A stretch of DNA of 64,000 nt, taken from positions 10,667,659 through 10,731,658 of the forward strand of contig NC_070640.1 in NCBI RefSeq assembly GCF_947347685.1, given 5' to 3'. The notes beneath the pieces were generated by a model. It worked only from the letters and a program-made list of their open reading frames with translations. It was not told the origin of the DNA and made no database searches. Shown here piece after piece: positions 51,000 to 64,000 of this stretch. Source of the DNA: Pleuronectes platessa. Its lineage: Eukaryota; Chordata; Actinopteri; Pleuronectiformes; Pleuronectidae. Made by a program: the position numbers and the translations under genes. Numbering within the stretch: position 1 is the first letter of the stretch; each line of letters starts with the position of its first letter.

Positions 51000-52625
51000 T
51001 TGTGCCTTGTACATAAGAATCTTTTTATTTCTTAGCTGATGTATTCATCTCTTTCCGTTCATCTGTCACCAGAGTGTTTACTTAATATCCTGGACTTAAA
51101 TCTGAGTTTTAGACGATTTCCCCCGACCTAGGAGCTTGTGTACAGAACACTGAAGGGGTTTATTTCCATTTTTCTTTCCATTTCTATAAAACCCTACCGT
51201 ACGGGTCAGCTTCGTGAACGTCTGCCCGCCCACGACCTTAAGGCCATCGACTCCAACGCTGAAGCTCCCATTGTTGTGTGTTTGTGTTAATCATTACCTG
51301 CGATGTTCGCAACACAATGGGACAAGCTGAGAGTACGGGCTTTGTGATGCAGGGTGAGCGCTGCTGCCAAAACACAGAGCTGAAAGAGCGGCGGAGGGGG
51401 AGGGAGTAGGAGGAGGCAGAAAGAAAGGAGCAGAGAGGGCAGGGAGGAGAGTCCCACAGCAAGAGGGCTGCTATTAAAACATGTCATCTGATGTACCGGT
51501 GCTCCTGTCAACACAAACTCATGCTGTGCAACCAAACTTTCGGTCAACCCTCAGAACTTCATTACAGAGTTTAGAGGAGATTACAAAGTTTCTACAGATA
51601 CCAAATATGTCACAGTGAACATTCGGAGGAAATGTCTTTATGCAAAATAAGACATCCAGGTTAATACTTGTAGACTGTGGCTCTTTAGTTTGGATATTTC
51701 ACTCAGTGTAAACGTCTCATACAGGAGCTTTAATGAAGAGCTGGAACCGGCTCACACAGTGTGGGCTACATCCAGAACGTGAAGCAAGAGAAGTTCTGCT
51801 GGGTTTTCTGCACATGCTCTTCACAGAGGAGTTCGAGTCCCATTTTCAACTGTTGCTCAACTTCTTAATAAAAAGCTTACATGGGTTTTGACGGTTTTCT
51901 GCACAAAATGCAGTTGGAAATGTGAGATTTTGAGTTTTGATCCAAACACCAACCCAGCAAACAACGATTAAATTATAAATACGTATGAAAAATAAACTTG
52001 TTATGGTTTACAGAAAATGTACAGGATAGAATTAGACTAAATGAATTCCCCAGAACATAATATGAAGTATACAAGCAACAAAACAACAAGACTATACACA
52101 TATAAGTTAGATATTAGATATTGTTTATCCATACAAAGTTTTCAATTTGCCGTTTTCTCAGATATGTGATAAAGAAACATAGCAGTTACCAAAAGACCCC
52201 TCTTATGACGCGTCCTTGTTTCTTTTAGACCCATCAAGCCGATCACGTCACATAACGTGTGACACAACAGCAGTGGCGTCATGAGCAGTACATTCTGGTT
52301 CTCCCTTTCACACAGTCACTAATCCGGCTCTGCAGAACAAGCAAGGCTCCCTCATTCATACCTTCTTATGCCGGACGGCCAGGCGGAATAATGGCACAAT
52401 GTTCCTGCCATGAACGGGCTGGGCTAGGGGTCAAAGATGCACACACCTTCACACACCCAGCTGTTTACATGAAGATGGATATCAATGACAGCCACTATTT
52501 TCCCTGCAGCAGGGGAGACCCATTCTCCCCTCACACACACAGAAGGCTGAACCCTGCCTGAACCCTGCTGCTTTAATTAATCTCACTGACTTTGTTAATT
52601 ATTTGTTTGGCTGGCTGGCTGACTG

Positions 52626-52628
<3 letters not shown>

Positions 52629-52674
<46 letters not shown>
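52629..52674. repeat. (GT)n microsatellite
   Basis: 23 uninterrupted GT units. Confidence 0.97.
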
Positions 52675-52676
<2 letters not shown>

Positions 52677-55389
52677 CCCCTTTGAAGTATTTGGGACGTA
52701 TGCCACGGCTGAAACAACCCCACTGGCCCGGCACTGATAACCCCGAGCAGCGGAGGAGGAGGAGGATTCCCTCTCAAATTTTCTCCTCTGTGACGTCACT
52801 TTTTTCTCCTGCTTATCTGCCGAGGAGAATCTCACCTGTTCTGGTTTGTTATTGGGAAAACTTTATGTTTTAAGTTTTAATTATGTGTTTGGGTCTGAAG
52901 TGATTTGCCTCTTGGACCAGGAGACAGTGATCGACAGCATATGTATGAATGGATGAGGTCGACATTTGTGTCTTGATGTTGATGTTGTTAGAAAGTTGAA
53001 AATAAAAGTTTTCGAGTAGATGATGTGAAAATCCTACAAACGGGCAAAAAAACAATCAATTATTAGATTTTATTTTCTAATATATCAATGTCCGTATTGC
53101 CAAAGCTTTGGTCTATTTGCAAATTTAACAGTGTTGTTTTATGGTTAGTGCTTCTCTAATGAGATCTTCTTGTCTCCTGATTTACTGATTGTGTTACATT
53201 TGACACCTAAGAGAGTTTAACATGCTGGGAGGTCACAGCCCCATGGAGGTGGACAACATAAATATGATATGAAGGTTATAAATCAGACTGGAGGAGCTTG
53301 AGGATTTCTTTAGCTTTTACATTGGCCTATTGGGGAAGAACAACAATATTCCAGATTATCAGAAAAATAATCTAACACTGAGTCATCCACTAATACAAAT
53401 TAGAAAATAGAAAATGGTATAAGAAATGTTAAATTATAAATGAATAATAAATGAATTGATTACAAAGGTTTTGAATGTTTTTGACTTTATAATGAAACAC
53501 GACTAAGTCTACATCCACACTAATAATCCTCGGTCCAGATGAGCGTCTTAGCTCCGAATTAAAAGCTGATCACATGACCTCTTAGCTACACATGTAGGTT
53601 TTGTGCCATTATAAACAAGAAGCAGAATCCCGCAATGCTGCCAGAAAGACAATAAACAACTTGACCACCCAAACAAGTTTAAGTAAGTAAGTATTACCAC
53701 CATTTTATACTGTATTTCAATTTATAATACTTTACAACACTACTTATTGGAAATAACAATTTTCAGGGAGCAAGCATTCAAAAGAAAGACGAGCACAGGA
53801 TTACTTTAGATTTAATTCCCCCCAAAATGATCAACATCAAACATGGAAAACCAGGAAAATAAGTATAAACCTGGGGCCACAAAAAGATGTAAACCGAACA
53901 GAGCTATACTCTGAAAAAACAGGACATTGACCCAAACAACTGACATGAAAAACAGAAGGATTGATATAAACTGACTGATCAGACAATTTGGAAACGACAG
54001 TGGGAAACAAAATAGACAACGACTTCAAACTCGGAAACCCTTATTCCCCCCATGCTGATGTAGCACATGGTCCTGTCCATTTACTGGTCATGTGTATTTA
54101 AACAGGCTCCACCCACGGCCTCATCTTTTGGCTGAACCATGAAGAAAGATGGATGCTGGAGACAAGGTAACTCAAAGGAAAAGAAGTAAACCAGTGTAAA
54201 CCAAATGTGCCTCATTCAGAACACAATGTACTGTCCAAAATATAGAAAAAGAAAAGATTTAAAAACTGAAAAACAGTATTTGTGAAGACTTTCTTTGTGA
54301 TTCACCTTTTTTGTATAGACCCTTCACATCCAGGTAAAAACATGTATTAGTATATAAAGGTAACATAGGAGACATATTGTAGGAGAAGTGTTCTTGTTCT
54401 CATGTGCTCCATTGTTTTGTTTTTCCTTTTCCTCCGAACTGTACAATGCACAATGAGGACCATTCATATAGAATACAGAATTACACTCTGGAAGAAAGGC
54501 TAGTACTAATATACATGTATGTACACACCGTATGCTTGCTGTGAAGTGTCTGTGATGTATGTTTCCATGCACATAAAGGGATCCTTGCATGTAGTTTATT
54601 CACGTGTGTTGTTCCAGATAGACGGCCGGCTGGCAACAGAGGGATTACAGTCGTCCAAACGCACTGTGTGATATACCCAGGATGTACGAGCAGAGACATG
54701 TTTGGTTAACCTCAACACTGGGGCTTGAGTGAACACAGACTCCCGGCTGCAGCATTCTGGAGGAAATCCGGTAACGTGTCACATATGGGGGGTATTATTC
54801 ATGATTACAGTTCAATAAACAGAGAGCGAGGATGGAAACAGATCTGGGGTCTTACTCTTCCTCTTGACCTTAACTTAACTGGAGAATCTTCTGCTTCCTT
54901 TCCTGTGCTTTTTTTTTGGTCCTCTCTCGCTGGGACGGTCATGAATTTCTCCATTTCATCTCCCCGATACAGCTAAAAATAATGTCGCAAGGCTGTTTTA
55001 CAGTAAGAAGTTATTCTGGTCTGAACATGAGTTTTCACTGGAAGAAACCTGAATATCATCTGTACAATGTTTTAGTTTCCTTGAGGCTCACAGCTTCACG
55101 AAACGGGAAAGGGAGAGGGTCACAAAAGCAACACACAACTAGAAATGAACTGTAGAGAGAGCGCCAGACCAAAAGTCACATGTTAGTTTTTTTATTTATA
55201 TTCATGTGAGTTTGCTGTTGGAAATTAAGAAAGCCTTGTCTCAATTTCTGTCGTTTCCAAAAAAATGAAATAATCGGAATTCGTCCCCAACCTGTAATAA
55301 TCCTTTGACCACTTTATTCCTCGGTGGAAACAAGTTGTACCCTCAACCCTGACTTATCCTCACTTCCTAAATTGATATTGGAAACTTGT

Positions 55390-55810
55390 TAGTGTCATGA
55401 TCAGGCGTTTGACCTGCTTCCTGCCTGGACTCTTATTATTTCCTGTTTTATTTTGAAGATGTCTGTCTCCTCTTGTTTTATTTTCTACCCTCATGTGTGT
55501 TTCCTGTTTGAATGATTTCCTGCCCTCTCCAGATTAGTTTCACCTGTTCCTAGTTACCCTGTCCTCTCTGTGTTCCCCTTACTCCAGGTCAGTTTGCTTC
55601 CTGTATTTGTTCCGCAGTTTTCCCCCCAATGTACCTGCTTCCTGTTTGGAGTCAATTTTGAGTGTTGTTGCCCGTGTTGTCTGCCAGTCGACTCATCTGC
55701 CTGTAAGCCTCTTTTATTATTGTCGGAAGTATAAGAACTGTATCTACCAGCCTTTGTTTGTCAGCACTTGGGTCCAGATATCACTGAACTCTTAAAGTCT
55801 GTATTTTACT
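55390..55810 (+). repeat. Possible dispersed T/C-rich repeat
   Basis: The sequence is built of 'CTTCCTG', 'TCCTGTTTTATTTTG', 'GTTTCACCTGTTCC' and similar phrases that I associate with common fish interspersed repeats. No termini were found; the family is not named. Confidence 0.3.
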
Positions 55811-58289
55811 GGTCAAAAAACTGACAAACACCAAAAAACATCTGGATTTTCTGTAGTGGGAATTGATACAATCAGCATTCCCTGAGGTAGACAAAGGTTT
55901 TTATTGTTCTGGCTTCGATGGGTAGTAATGGAAACGATATATTCAGATGAACCTGCTAGTTTGGCAAGTCTGTGAGTTGAGAGAGAGTCAGTTTTTGGTG
56001 CCATCGAACATGATGCACCTAGGGACAACAACTGAAATTTCTTCCCTGGCAGTCGAAAAGACATCATTTACCTCTTTTTAGCAGATTAAGACACATTTAA
56101 ATAAACATTGTATACTTGCTAATTTTGGCAAAACATTTTGTAGGAATTTGTAATTTCTTTACACAACCAGCAGCCATTTGGCGGCATTATCATTAATTTG
56201 AATGTTTGTGAATGAATATCCAACAGTCACTGCTTTAAGCTCCATTTTTGATCACTACCAACTCTGGCTTTTTAGCTGTTGAAGGCTCCACTATGTTCAC
56301 TGCTACTGTGTTGAACTGCTGTTTGCTAGTAAGAAAGAAGTGCAACAGTTTTAAAGCAGTTGCCTGCTGTGGTGGAAAACGACACTAGGAGAGTGAATAT
56401 AAACAAAGGAATGGCTGGACAGATAAGCGGTTAACTTAATCTGGCTTTAAAGCTGAGGAAATGAACAGAAAACACAGATGTAACATAAGATGATACTCCT
56501 CATCCATTCCGTCTTTACCTCCCATATCCCCACCCTCACGCCCATAAGGACATCCTGCTTTAAGTGTTCAGCATCACACTGCCAATTAGTCTTATATACT
56601 TTTTTTTTTTAAAGCCTTTTTCCTTGCCACAGCTCCTCCCACTTCAACAGCATGTTATTGATCTGGGCATTTTAAATATCACAAAATCACTCTGAATAAC
56701 ATCAGGTCTGACGAATAATTATCTATGTTATGTTCTTGTGTTTTAAACGAAAAACATAGTATATGGATGCAGCCTGAGGCCCCTTCTTTGTAGCAGAATT
56801 AAGCACTTATCCTTACAGCATTTCAACCTGCCATTGCTTTAACCATCCTCTCATATATGCTTATATGTTTCCGGCGTTACTACACCTTCTATCTCCCATC
56901 CCTGGATCTATCCTTTTACTTTACTCTTCTTCCCTGCCTTCTTCATCCTCTCACCTCCTCCCCCTCGAGGATGCCCCCTCTCCATGGTAGATCTCTTGCA
57001 GTAATCCCAGGGATCAAGCCCCCCCCCCCCCTCATCTGAGCCCTCCCCTCCTTATTAGATCAGGCCCTCTGTCAAAAAGCAGGGATCTGGGGCCTCATTG
57101 TTTGGCCCCTGATTAAGAGCTTCTCACACTGGAGGATCAGGTCTTTACACAGAGTGAAGGAGAAGGCGTTGGGTCAAGAAAGAGAGAGGATCTTTCTTTC
57201 TTTTTGTCTGGGGGGGTCTTATGAGCCACATTGTTGCCGGGTTCAGAGAGGGCTTCTTTTGAAGGTGGGCTGGATTTGAGAGACAATGGGAGGTTAGACG
57301 ATGAGGGATTTAAATCTTAAGCTCATACTTTCAGGGCCTGTGGCTGTCCATTTGTCCAGGAGATGTCCCAGTCCATCCTCCGATGCTAAGTGAGCTGCTT
57401 TGGCAGATGATAAAGGCAACATCTCAATATAAAGTGACTGGTCACATCAAAACATTCCACTATAAATAGATGGATCGTCTTTGCCGGAATCCTTTTAGAG
57501 TCGAAGGTGGACAATTACCCTATTTCTTAAAAAACATGGCCTTTTAATACAAATCCTCACAAACAAGTAGTTTTTAAAACAGAGCTTTTCTCCTTTTCCT
57601 TCAGACTAAAGCTGAGTCTATTAAAAATGGAGTTCCACAAGGTTTTGTTTTGGGCCATGAATGGTTTTCAGAGATTTATGACAAGAGTAGCAGTACAAAA
57701 TATACATTTCATTTCGGAACGTAAAGATAATTATTTTATACAAAGATGTATTTTATATCATAAAAACAAGACAGTGGCATTGATGTTCTCTTTTAAGGCA
57801 CATTTTAGCCTATAATGATCATATTTTGGTAAATTGGTGTGGATGATGACGTCCTCTAGAAGTGTGTATAGCTTCGATTACCTCCTCCCTAGTCTTGGAT
57901 ACAGTGCATAAGAGCATACCAGGTGTAACAGGTTTGTGTTGTTACCGTAACCAAGATGGTGTGTGACCGACCTGTGTTTTATCGACCTACCCATCCGCCT
58001 CAATCTCCTTCTCATATGGACTTTGTTACTTTTTATACTTCCTCACCTGACTTTCCTCTTGCTCCCGTCATATTTACTACGCCACAAGAGGTAACCTAGC
58101 TGTAAAACCTATCAATGTTATCATAATACACTGCTGATCTATGTGCTAGATTTAGCAGGAGATCAGTCTCTCGCTTTTTGATGTCGTCTGAAACTATTAT
58201 TTAGTGAATATTTAGGGATTTAGATTACTATAAAACTGTAATGCAGAAAAGAAGATGGGGGGGAAAAATGAATAATGAGCAAATGGCTT

Positions 58290-58440
58290 AACTTCCATTC
58301 ATCCATCCATTATGTATGCCCATTAAACCCTTTGCAGGGTCACAGGGGGAATGAGCTTATCCCAACATGCTAGACCCCAGACACGCTGCCAGTTGATCAC
58401 ACTCACAATTATAGGAAATTTGGATTTTCCCATTAATATA
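58290..58440 (+). repeat. Decayed copy of a common fish dispersed repeat
   Basis: ATCCATCCATTATG, then 'TTTGCAGGGTCACAGGGGG', 'AGCTTATCCCAACATGCTAG' and 'CACACTCACAATTATAGG' in the order of a very common teleost repeat (CATCCATCCATT ... GCAGGGTCGC ... TATCCCAGC ... ACACTCACA). Heavily mutated and truncated. Confidence 0.6.
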
Positions 58441-59487
58441 TTAGTGGAGGAGCATGTAACCTTAGAAACAACCTAAAGTGAATAAATTATATGCTTAAAT
58501 AATAAAACCATTATTTAAAAAATAGCTTCTTTTAGCAGCAGCATGATTGCAACAATATCAACAGGTGGCAAGTAATGGATGGAGGAGCAAATTATATTTT
58601 TGACGGAAATTACAAAGAATGACATGAGCATAAAGAACAGAAAGAACTTTGTATCGAACATCCTCATTTTAAGTATTATTTTACTTTTAAAAATATTGCT
58701 TGCTTGAGGAAATGTCGTCTTTTATGTTCGAGCAGTTTAAAGCTCAAGCCTGGTGTTTGACGGTAAAGTGAACATTCAAACCCAGAAATCTCAGAAACTA
58801 TTGATGACCAGCCTGCAGGGCTGTGAAGATATGCTGGATAGTTAATGGGATCTTTTTGTGTTAACTTGCTATTGTACCAGGATTTTTATTATGTGGAAAC
58901 GTAAGCAGTCCTTTGACCCTCCTCTGGTCCAGACTCGTATTCTAATGAGGCCTGGTTGTAAAGAAAGACGTTAGTTTGAAGGGACAGTGATGCAGCATTC
59001 CAGAGGGATTGGGAGGCCATGTGGGAAAAGCAAACTGAGGTGTTAATCTCAGAAGAGTGACTCCCCTCCCTTCATGTTCTTAATCCTACAGTCTCTGTGG
59101 CATCAGCGCATTCACTCCCTGACATGAACCGAGGCCTCATCACCAGATACACAAAGGGTTAATTAAAGCTGGTCAGGCTGGAATGCAAGTGGTCGCTTCT
59201 TGTTTAGTTTATGTAGATACTGATTTTCTAGACGTCAGGGAACACATGTAGAAAAGAGCTTCAGTTTGTGCTTCAGTTGGAGAGTGGATTGAGAAATATG
59301 TGAAATTGAGAGGAATTTGTGGATGATGACGTTAAGTGGACTTGGTTTGATAGTGTGATAAAAACTTGGGCCAGAAAAGATAGAAGTTGATCGAGTTAAC
59401 AGTGATTTAATACAATGCTGATATGGTAGTGGAAAAGTGAACAGGTAACAATTAAGATAACATCATTAAGATAATACAGTAACTCAC

Positions 59488-59866
59488 TGTGGCAGCAGAC
59501 CAGGCCGGGGGGGTTTCACCACAGCAGCCAGAGACAAACCATTCAGGTTTTAAAGCTTTAACTTTCTTTATTCAGAGACCAGGTGCAAACATAAAGTTAA
59601 AACTCGACACACAGAGGAAAGCAGTCTTGGCGTGTTGGCTTTGCAGCTCAGCACTAACGTCTCTCATGAGTCTCGTGCTCCTCTCGTCTCTGTCTTTATT
59701 CCTCTTGCCCAAGCGTCTGCGTCTCACTCGTGTGTGTCTGTGTCTCTTAGTGTCTCCCCGAGGCAGCTCAGCAACTGCCTTTTAAACCTGAGGATCAATC
59801 AGCCCTCACCTGCACTGAGTGATCCTCTGTACAGGTGAGGGGTGCTCTCCCTGTCCCCCCCCATTT

Positions 59867-59870
<4 letters not shown>
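59488..59870 (-). mobile_element. Solo-LTR-like element
   Basis: The block begins TGTGG and ends near CCACA on the plus strand. Read on the minus strand it holds a TATA-like TTTAAAAGG (complement of 59778-59786) and then AATAAA signals (complements of 59695-59700 and 59567-59572), the order expected of an LTR. No internal retroviral or gag/pol sequence lies beside it. The right border runs into a (CA)n array, so no target duplication can be confirmed. Confidence 0.4.

Positions 59871-59917
<47 letters not shown>
59868..59917. repeat. (CA)n microsatellite
   Basis: About 25 uninterrupted CA units next to the LTR-like block. Confidence 0.97.
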
Positions 59918-59920
<3 letters not shown>

Positions 59921-62335
59921 GCATTGTTTCCTGTGATTAGTTGGGCAGTTACACATTTCTTATTTTACACATTAAGGTTTAAATTAAACGATGGGTGCAA
60001 TACTAACTGTCAGAAGTCACAGATCACACCAGTGTTTTCAATTCACTTGACCCGTTCAAGGCGTCAGTGTAAAAACTAAGTTTTTCATTTAAATAAAGTC
60101 ACATATGGTCATCGGCAGTGTTGTGCTGAAAAAACAAACCACACATTGTCATGGAAAAAAAAGTTGATGTGGTATGAAGGAAAATCACAAGCATCCAAAA
60201 ACACTCCAAAGTCTGAGCTGTAATTTGACTATGGTTTGGATAACATACTGTGTAGCATAGACTATACAAGTCTAGTCTGTGTGTGTGTGTGTGTGTGTGT
60301 GTTTCTCCTCGGCTCATGCTGTGTTGCTGTTGTCAGCAGGTGTGTTGTTGCAGGGTCCACAGATCAGAGACGCCGAATCACCCGGTTTATAAAGGCACAA
60401 AGCGCCTGCTAACCACCAGGCTTATGCGCACACACGTATACACAAAGGCCCTATCATTAGGCCACACACTAACGGCCTGTGTGTGTGTCCATGCCACACT
60501 AACACAACCACGTATCTCTAATTATTTAAAAACTGCTACACACATTCAGAGGTAGATCCCCACCTGAGAGACCATCAGGGCCTCCAGCAGGTCACAAGGA
60601 ACCAAGTTCACAGGTTCACCAGAAGGTTCTGGTTCAGTAAGAGGAAGCAGCTCGACTGGTGGTTTCTAAACAGATATAAGATGAACTGCTGTGGATTTTG
60701 CTACAGACATTCATGTTCCCCAGGAGATGAATTCCAATGACTCCCGTGATGCCCTGACTTCACCTCTACCACACCCATGAGGTTAATGGTTTTCTTCCTG
60801 AGGGAAACAATGTCAACACCTGATGAGTATCTGAGAATGAATCATTGTGAGAAAACAAAGCAGAACGACTGAGTGTAGCCAGGAGTGGTTTCATTGCCAT
60901 AAAGTGAGCGCTCATCATCGAAGGTGCACTGAAGTCATGTCATGAGGATTCCTAACAAAATCATGAGCCTATTATCATAAAATTTGGTGAAGGGGTGGAG
61001 CATGACTCAATAAATAACGTGTTCAATTTTGGAGTGTTCTGGATCCAGGGATTTCTTTCCCTCTCTTTGACATGGCGAGATGGAGCGTTAGCTTTGTAGG
61101 AGGTTTGCACTCGCCAAGCAGCTTTCTAGTTGGGATATACAACTGTCAACTCTTTACCAGTTTTGCACACCTTCTATTTAGAAAACGGCAGATCTCCTGT
61201 TTGTGGTCTGACCGCTCGCTTTCAGCTGCAGCATTCGGTACCAATCAGCAGACAGACACTGGTGGAGATTAGCTGGTGAACACAGTTGAGCATTTACCAG
61301 ATAGAGAAGCTGATATTTCCCTCAGGAGTTAAAACAAAAAGGCTGGAGAACCAAACGGAGCTAAAAGAAGTGAATATTCATGGTTATAATATTAATAATA
61401 ATAATCTATTATCACACTCACACTACTTAACTGTTAAATAGGGGAGAATCAAGCCCCCCCCCCATACAAAAATCTCCCACTACTCTTTCCCATCCCTGAC
61501 AAAAGAACCCCATCTCTTCCCTCCCCACCACTGTCATAAATATCTCAGTTCGGAGGTTGACAGTTCAAGCTTGATTCATTTTCACGCATGTACATATTTG
61601 TATTGGATCCCTGTCAAAAACAATTATAATGGTCCCCCCAGGATTTCCAACCCCCTCTCCCTCCTGAGAGGCGTCTGCTGTCAAAACTGCTTGGATGATT
61701 TTCCGGAGTCGGGGTGTCCACATCTGTGACTGATTAGCACAACAATAAGGCCCAGCAACCCCGACTTAATGAGAAGGCATCTTCAGCCCGGGCTCGAGGA
61801 CCCCACTGACAAAGAAGCTATACAACCACAACACAAGTATTTTCCTCCAGATCCATTAGGGAGAAACCTGCCACTGCTGCAAAACATTTTTTTTTTTCTC
61901 TAAAACTATGAAACGCGTGGTGATTCTCAACCAGAAAACGCTCCTGTGTGCTCCGACCTGCATGAGAATGTAAACTGGAAAATACAGCGAGGGCAGACGT
62001 GGAACCAGTAGGAATGAAAGCATCACCCACCGCCAAATTAGAGGGGAAACCTGGCTCCACAATCTGCTGCATCAATCTTTACTTTTTCATTTAAATGGCA
62101 GCTTGTGATGCTCTGTTTTCCTAAAGTCAAATTACCAAAAAACTTTCCCATCTGTGCAGCCTGTTGTTAAGGTCACCTCCGCGAGAGTCTGAGAAGGCTT
62201 CTGTGTAAAAGTAGAATACAATTACACAGGAGATGTATTCCGATGCACAAATATACAGACACACATGTTTAAAGTCCTGGTGTTTGACTCACGCTGTCTA
62301 TCCGAGGGACTCACTGACTGAGGAGAAGTCGAGCT
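59918..62335. other. No gene recognised
   Basis: Contains (GT)n at 60279-60301. The 61620-61810 stretch is complex, with 'GATTAGCACAACAATAAGG', and may be regulatory. Confidence 0.5.
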
Positions 62336-62780
62336 TCTCTACAGCTGCTTTCAAACGTGCACTGAACTGTATGTGAGAACGCAAATACAAGTCAGTTGCT
62401 CCAGACATGTTCTAGAACCTTTCCCAGCAGCCCTCTGGTGAAATCTTCATTTAAATGTCAATGTGAAAACATGTGAGAATACAGAACTAATCAAAAAAAT
62501 ATTATTTACAAATGTGAATATCTCAGAATGAAAAAGAAGTGCCACATGAGGAGAAGATGTCAACTTGGAAAAGAAAAGGAGATATAAGAGCTTCTGGGCA
62601 AACGGGTTAACACCGATATCCTGTAAACAAAAACAAATGATTACCTCAGTGGAATTTACGCCATGTCCTGCCTCCTTCCGTCCCTCGGCTGAATGTTCCA
62701 GACGTTTTCCTGTTGTTCTGAATTCATCAAAGTTATACAATCTCCTGCTGCGTTCTTCATGTGTGAAAAACAGAATCTAA
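62336..62780 (+). mobile_element. Non-autonomous interspersed element, copy 2
   Basis: Starts 'AGCTGCTTTCAAACGTGCAC' and ends with a reverse-complementary 'GTGTGAAAAACAG' type end. It shares TGCACTGAA, TGTGAGAACG, TTAAATGTCA, TGTAAACAAAA and ATCTCCTGCTG in the same order as the copy at 46.8 kb. Diverged by many substitutions and indels. Confidence 0.5.
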
Positions 62781-64000
62781 AAAACATGTCCGCAAATTGG
62801 GTGCAGACATCGAAAATCGCCTATGACGACTGGCTTTCCATCCAACCATTGACTGTGGCCATTTGGATCATTTATAAACACTTTTGCCTTTTGGCATGAT
62901 CGAACAACACATCGTTTGTGGTATTGTGTTCATCAGAGTCCTCATAAAAAGTACAAATGTGTGTGGTTGAAAATAGTCAAATCATAGGACATCAATACGG
63001 TTTCAACTTATTTCATTTCCTTTATTTTTAATTTCAGGCAGATTGTTTTACTTTGCGTAGCAGAGGTTTAATTTGAAACTCTCTTTGAAACACAAATAAA
63101 ACTCTGAGCTGTTCCTCGTGTCTTTGTCTGGTTGTCATGTTGTCCACTCATCTTACACTGCACGCTCTTTGTGTGAAGAGTTGTAAAAGAGACCAGCAAC
63201 TGATTATTACAATAATCGAAGCATGAATATAATTGTCCCACAAAAGTTTTACATCAAGATAAATACAAAGCAGATGTTTGTGGTTCTCCTGCTCCACACT
63301 TTTTAATCTTATTTTAAAGATGGGAGCCATTGCAACAAACAACATTGAAATATAGGTATTTTTTCTTCTTTTGAGAAACCATTGACTGATGTTTGACTTT
63401 TCTCTCATGCTAACCAGAAATTATACCAAATTGTGCCAAAGATGACATTTGGGGCCAGAGTCTGCACTGTAGCAATTGGGCGATGGAAATACATGCGGTC
63501 GACCAATCTGGAGTCCGTCTCATGACATTTTACAATGCTCTTGTAATTTAATGGAAAAATGAACACTTGAACAAACCTCATTGTGATAATAACTACCTAA
63601 AATCACAGAAAGCAAGTTTTGAAATATTTATTTTTGAATTATCGTTTGTATTTTCACTTTGAGGGAGCTGTCATGGCGTCCATCTTCATACACAGTCTAT
63701 GTGAGAAACGATAACGCCTTCACTAACTCCTCAGCTTTCAAGTGTTTTTCAAGTTTAACCCATAATCTTTGTCGTTTACTGCGTTCTGGCACCATTTTAA
63801 TTAAAGCAACGCCTCTGAATATGATATTACTACACTTTTCTATACATTGTTTCTGGTGTAAGCAACACACAAGCTCAAAGTCAACCCGGCTGATCCAGTC
63901 AGCAGAGTTTACCCAGGCTGCCTCCTCCCTATTGTTGTAAAGGGTCAATTAATCAAAATCTCTCAGCTTTTATTGGTCTCCTTTAGCTAAATGAGTGTAG
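62781..64000. other. No gene recognised
   Basis: AT-rich sequence with short ORFs only; no repeat, RNA or exon identified. Confidence 0.5.

Larger units (their letters stand above)
50160..54700. other. No gene recognised
   Basis: Non-coding. Contains a small inverted and tandem repeat at 50952-50999 and (GT)n at 52629-52674. Nothing else identified. Confidence 0.55.
54700..59487. other. No gene recognised
   Basis: Non-coding. Includes a probable T/C-rich dispersed repeat at 55390-55810, a C-run at 57020-57031 and the decayed fish repeat at 58290-58440. The 57030-57150 stretch is more complex and could be regulatory. Confidence 0.5.

Noticed and set aside
51825..51845. B-box-like GAGTTCGAGTCCC suggesting a tRNA or SINE
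   Set aside because: No paired T-arm stem, no A box at the right distance and no cloverleaf.
53820..54150. Possible dispersed-repeat fragment ending in GTATTTAAACAGGCTCC
   Set aside because: No termini, no second copy in the window and no recognisable family.

Overview
The window looks like chromosomal DNA from a ray-finned fish, most likely a teleost. It holds one multi-exon vertebrate gene with GT-AG introns, very many (CA)n and (GT)n microsatellites, a hAT-like miniature transposon, decayed LINE pieces and other dispersed repeats of fish type. There are no operons, prokaryotic genes, CRISPR arrays or viral genes. The species cannot be fixed from the sequence alone.

The only protein-coding gene I can support is fgfr4 (fibroblast growth factor receptor 4), on the minus strand. 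Twenty coding exons run from the start codon at 42817-42819 down to the stop at 29694-29696, and they join in one open frame of 951 codons plus stop. All introns are GT-AG and every phase agrees. In order the protein has a signal peptide, an extra N-terminal Ig domain (called D0 here), a 17-residue linker, D1, an acid box, D2, D3 (IIIc type only), one membrane helix, a split-exon tyrosine kinase and a C-terminal tail with the PLC-gamma docking tyrosine. The FGFR4 assignment rests on the D3 'SEVEVLYL' segment, the activation-loop 'RGVHQIDYYKK' and the lack of room for a IIIb exon.

The most notable observation is D0. It is absent from the three-Ig layout of mammalian FGFRs, its sequence resembles the receptor's own D3, and it has the same 1-0-1 intron-phase layout with the internal intron at the same place. 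It looks like an internal duplication of D3. D0, the linker, D1 and the acid box are each bounded by phase-1 introns, so each could be skipped without a frameshift. CA tracts lie just inside the introns after exons 4 and 20. A short uORF lies ahead of the start codon, and the hinge residue that is cysteine in human FGFR4 is tyrosine here.

Layout: 1-29.6 kb is the region 3' of fgfr4, with no recognisable gene; it holds microsatellites, a 22-bp minisatellite (12.45 kb), a LINE 3' fragment (12.6-13.0 kb) and a hAT-like MITE inside a 25-bp minisatellite (19.1-19.6 kb). 29.7-42.9 kb is the coding part of fgfr4. 42.95-46.1 kb is its presumed 5' UTR and promoter, GC-rich near 45.4-45.9 kb. 46.1-64 kb is upstream non-coding DNA with two diverged copies of one interspersed element (46.8 and 62.3 kb), a solo-LTR-like block (59.5-59.87 kb), a decayed fish repeat (58.3 kb) and several complex, homeobox-site-rich stretches that could be enhancers. 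Exon boundaries were read by eye from splice sites and frame; promoter, polyadenylation site and enhancers are inference.
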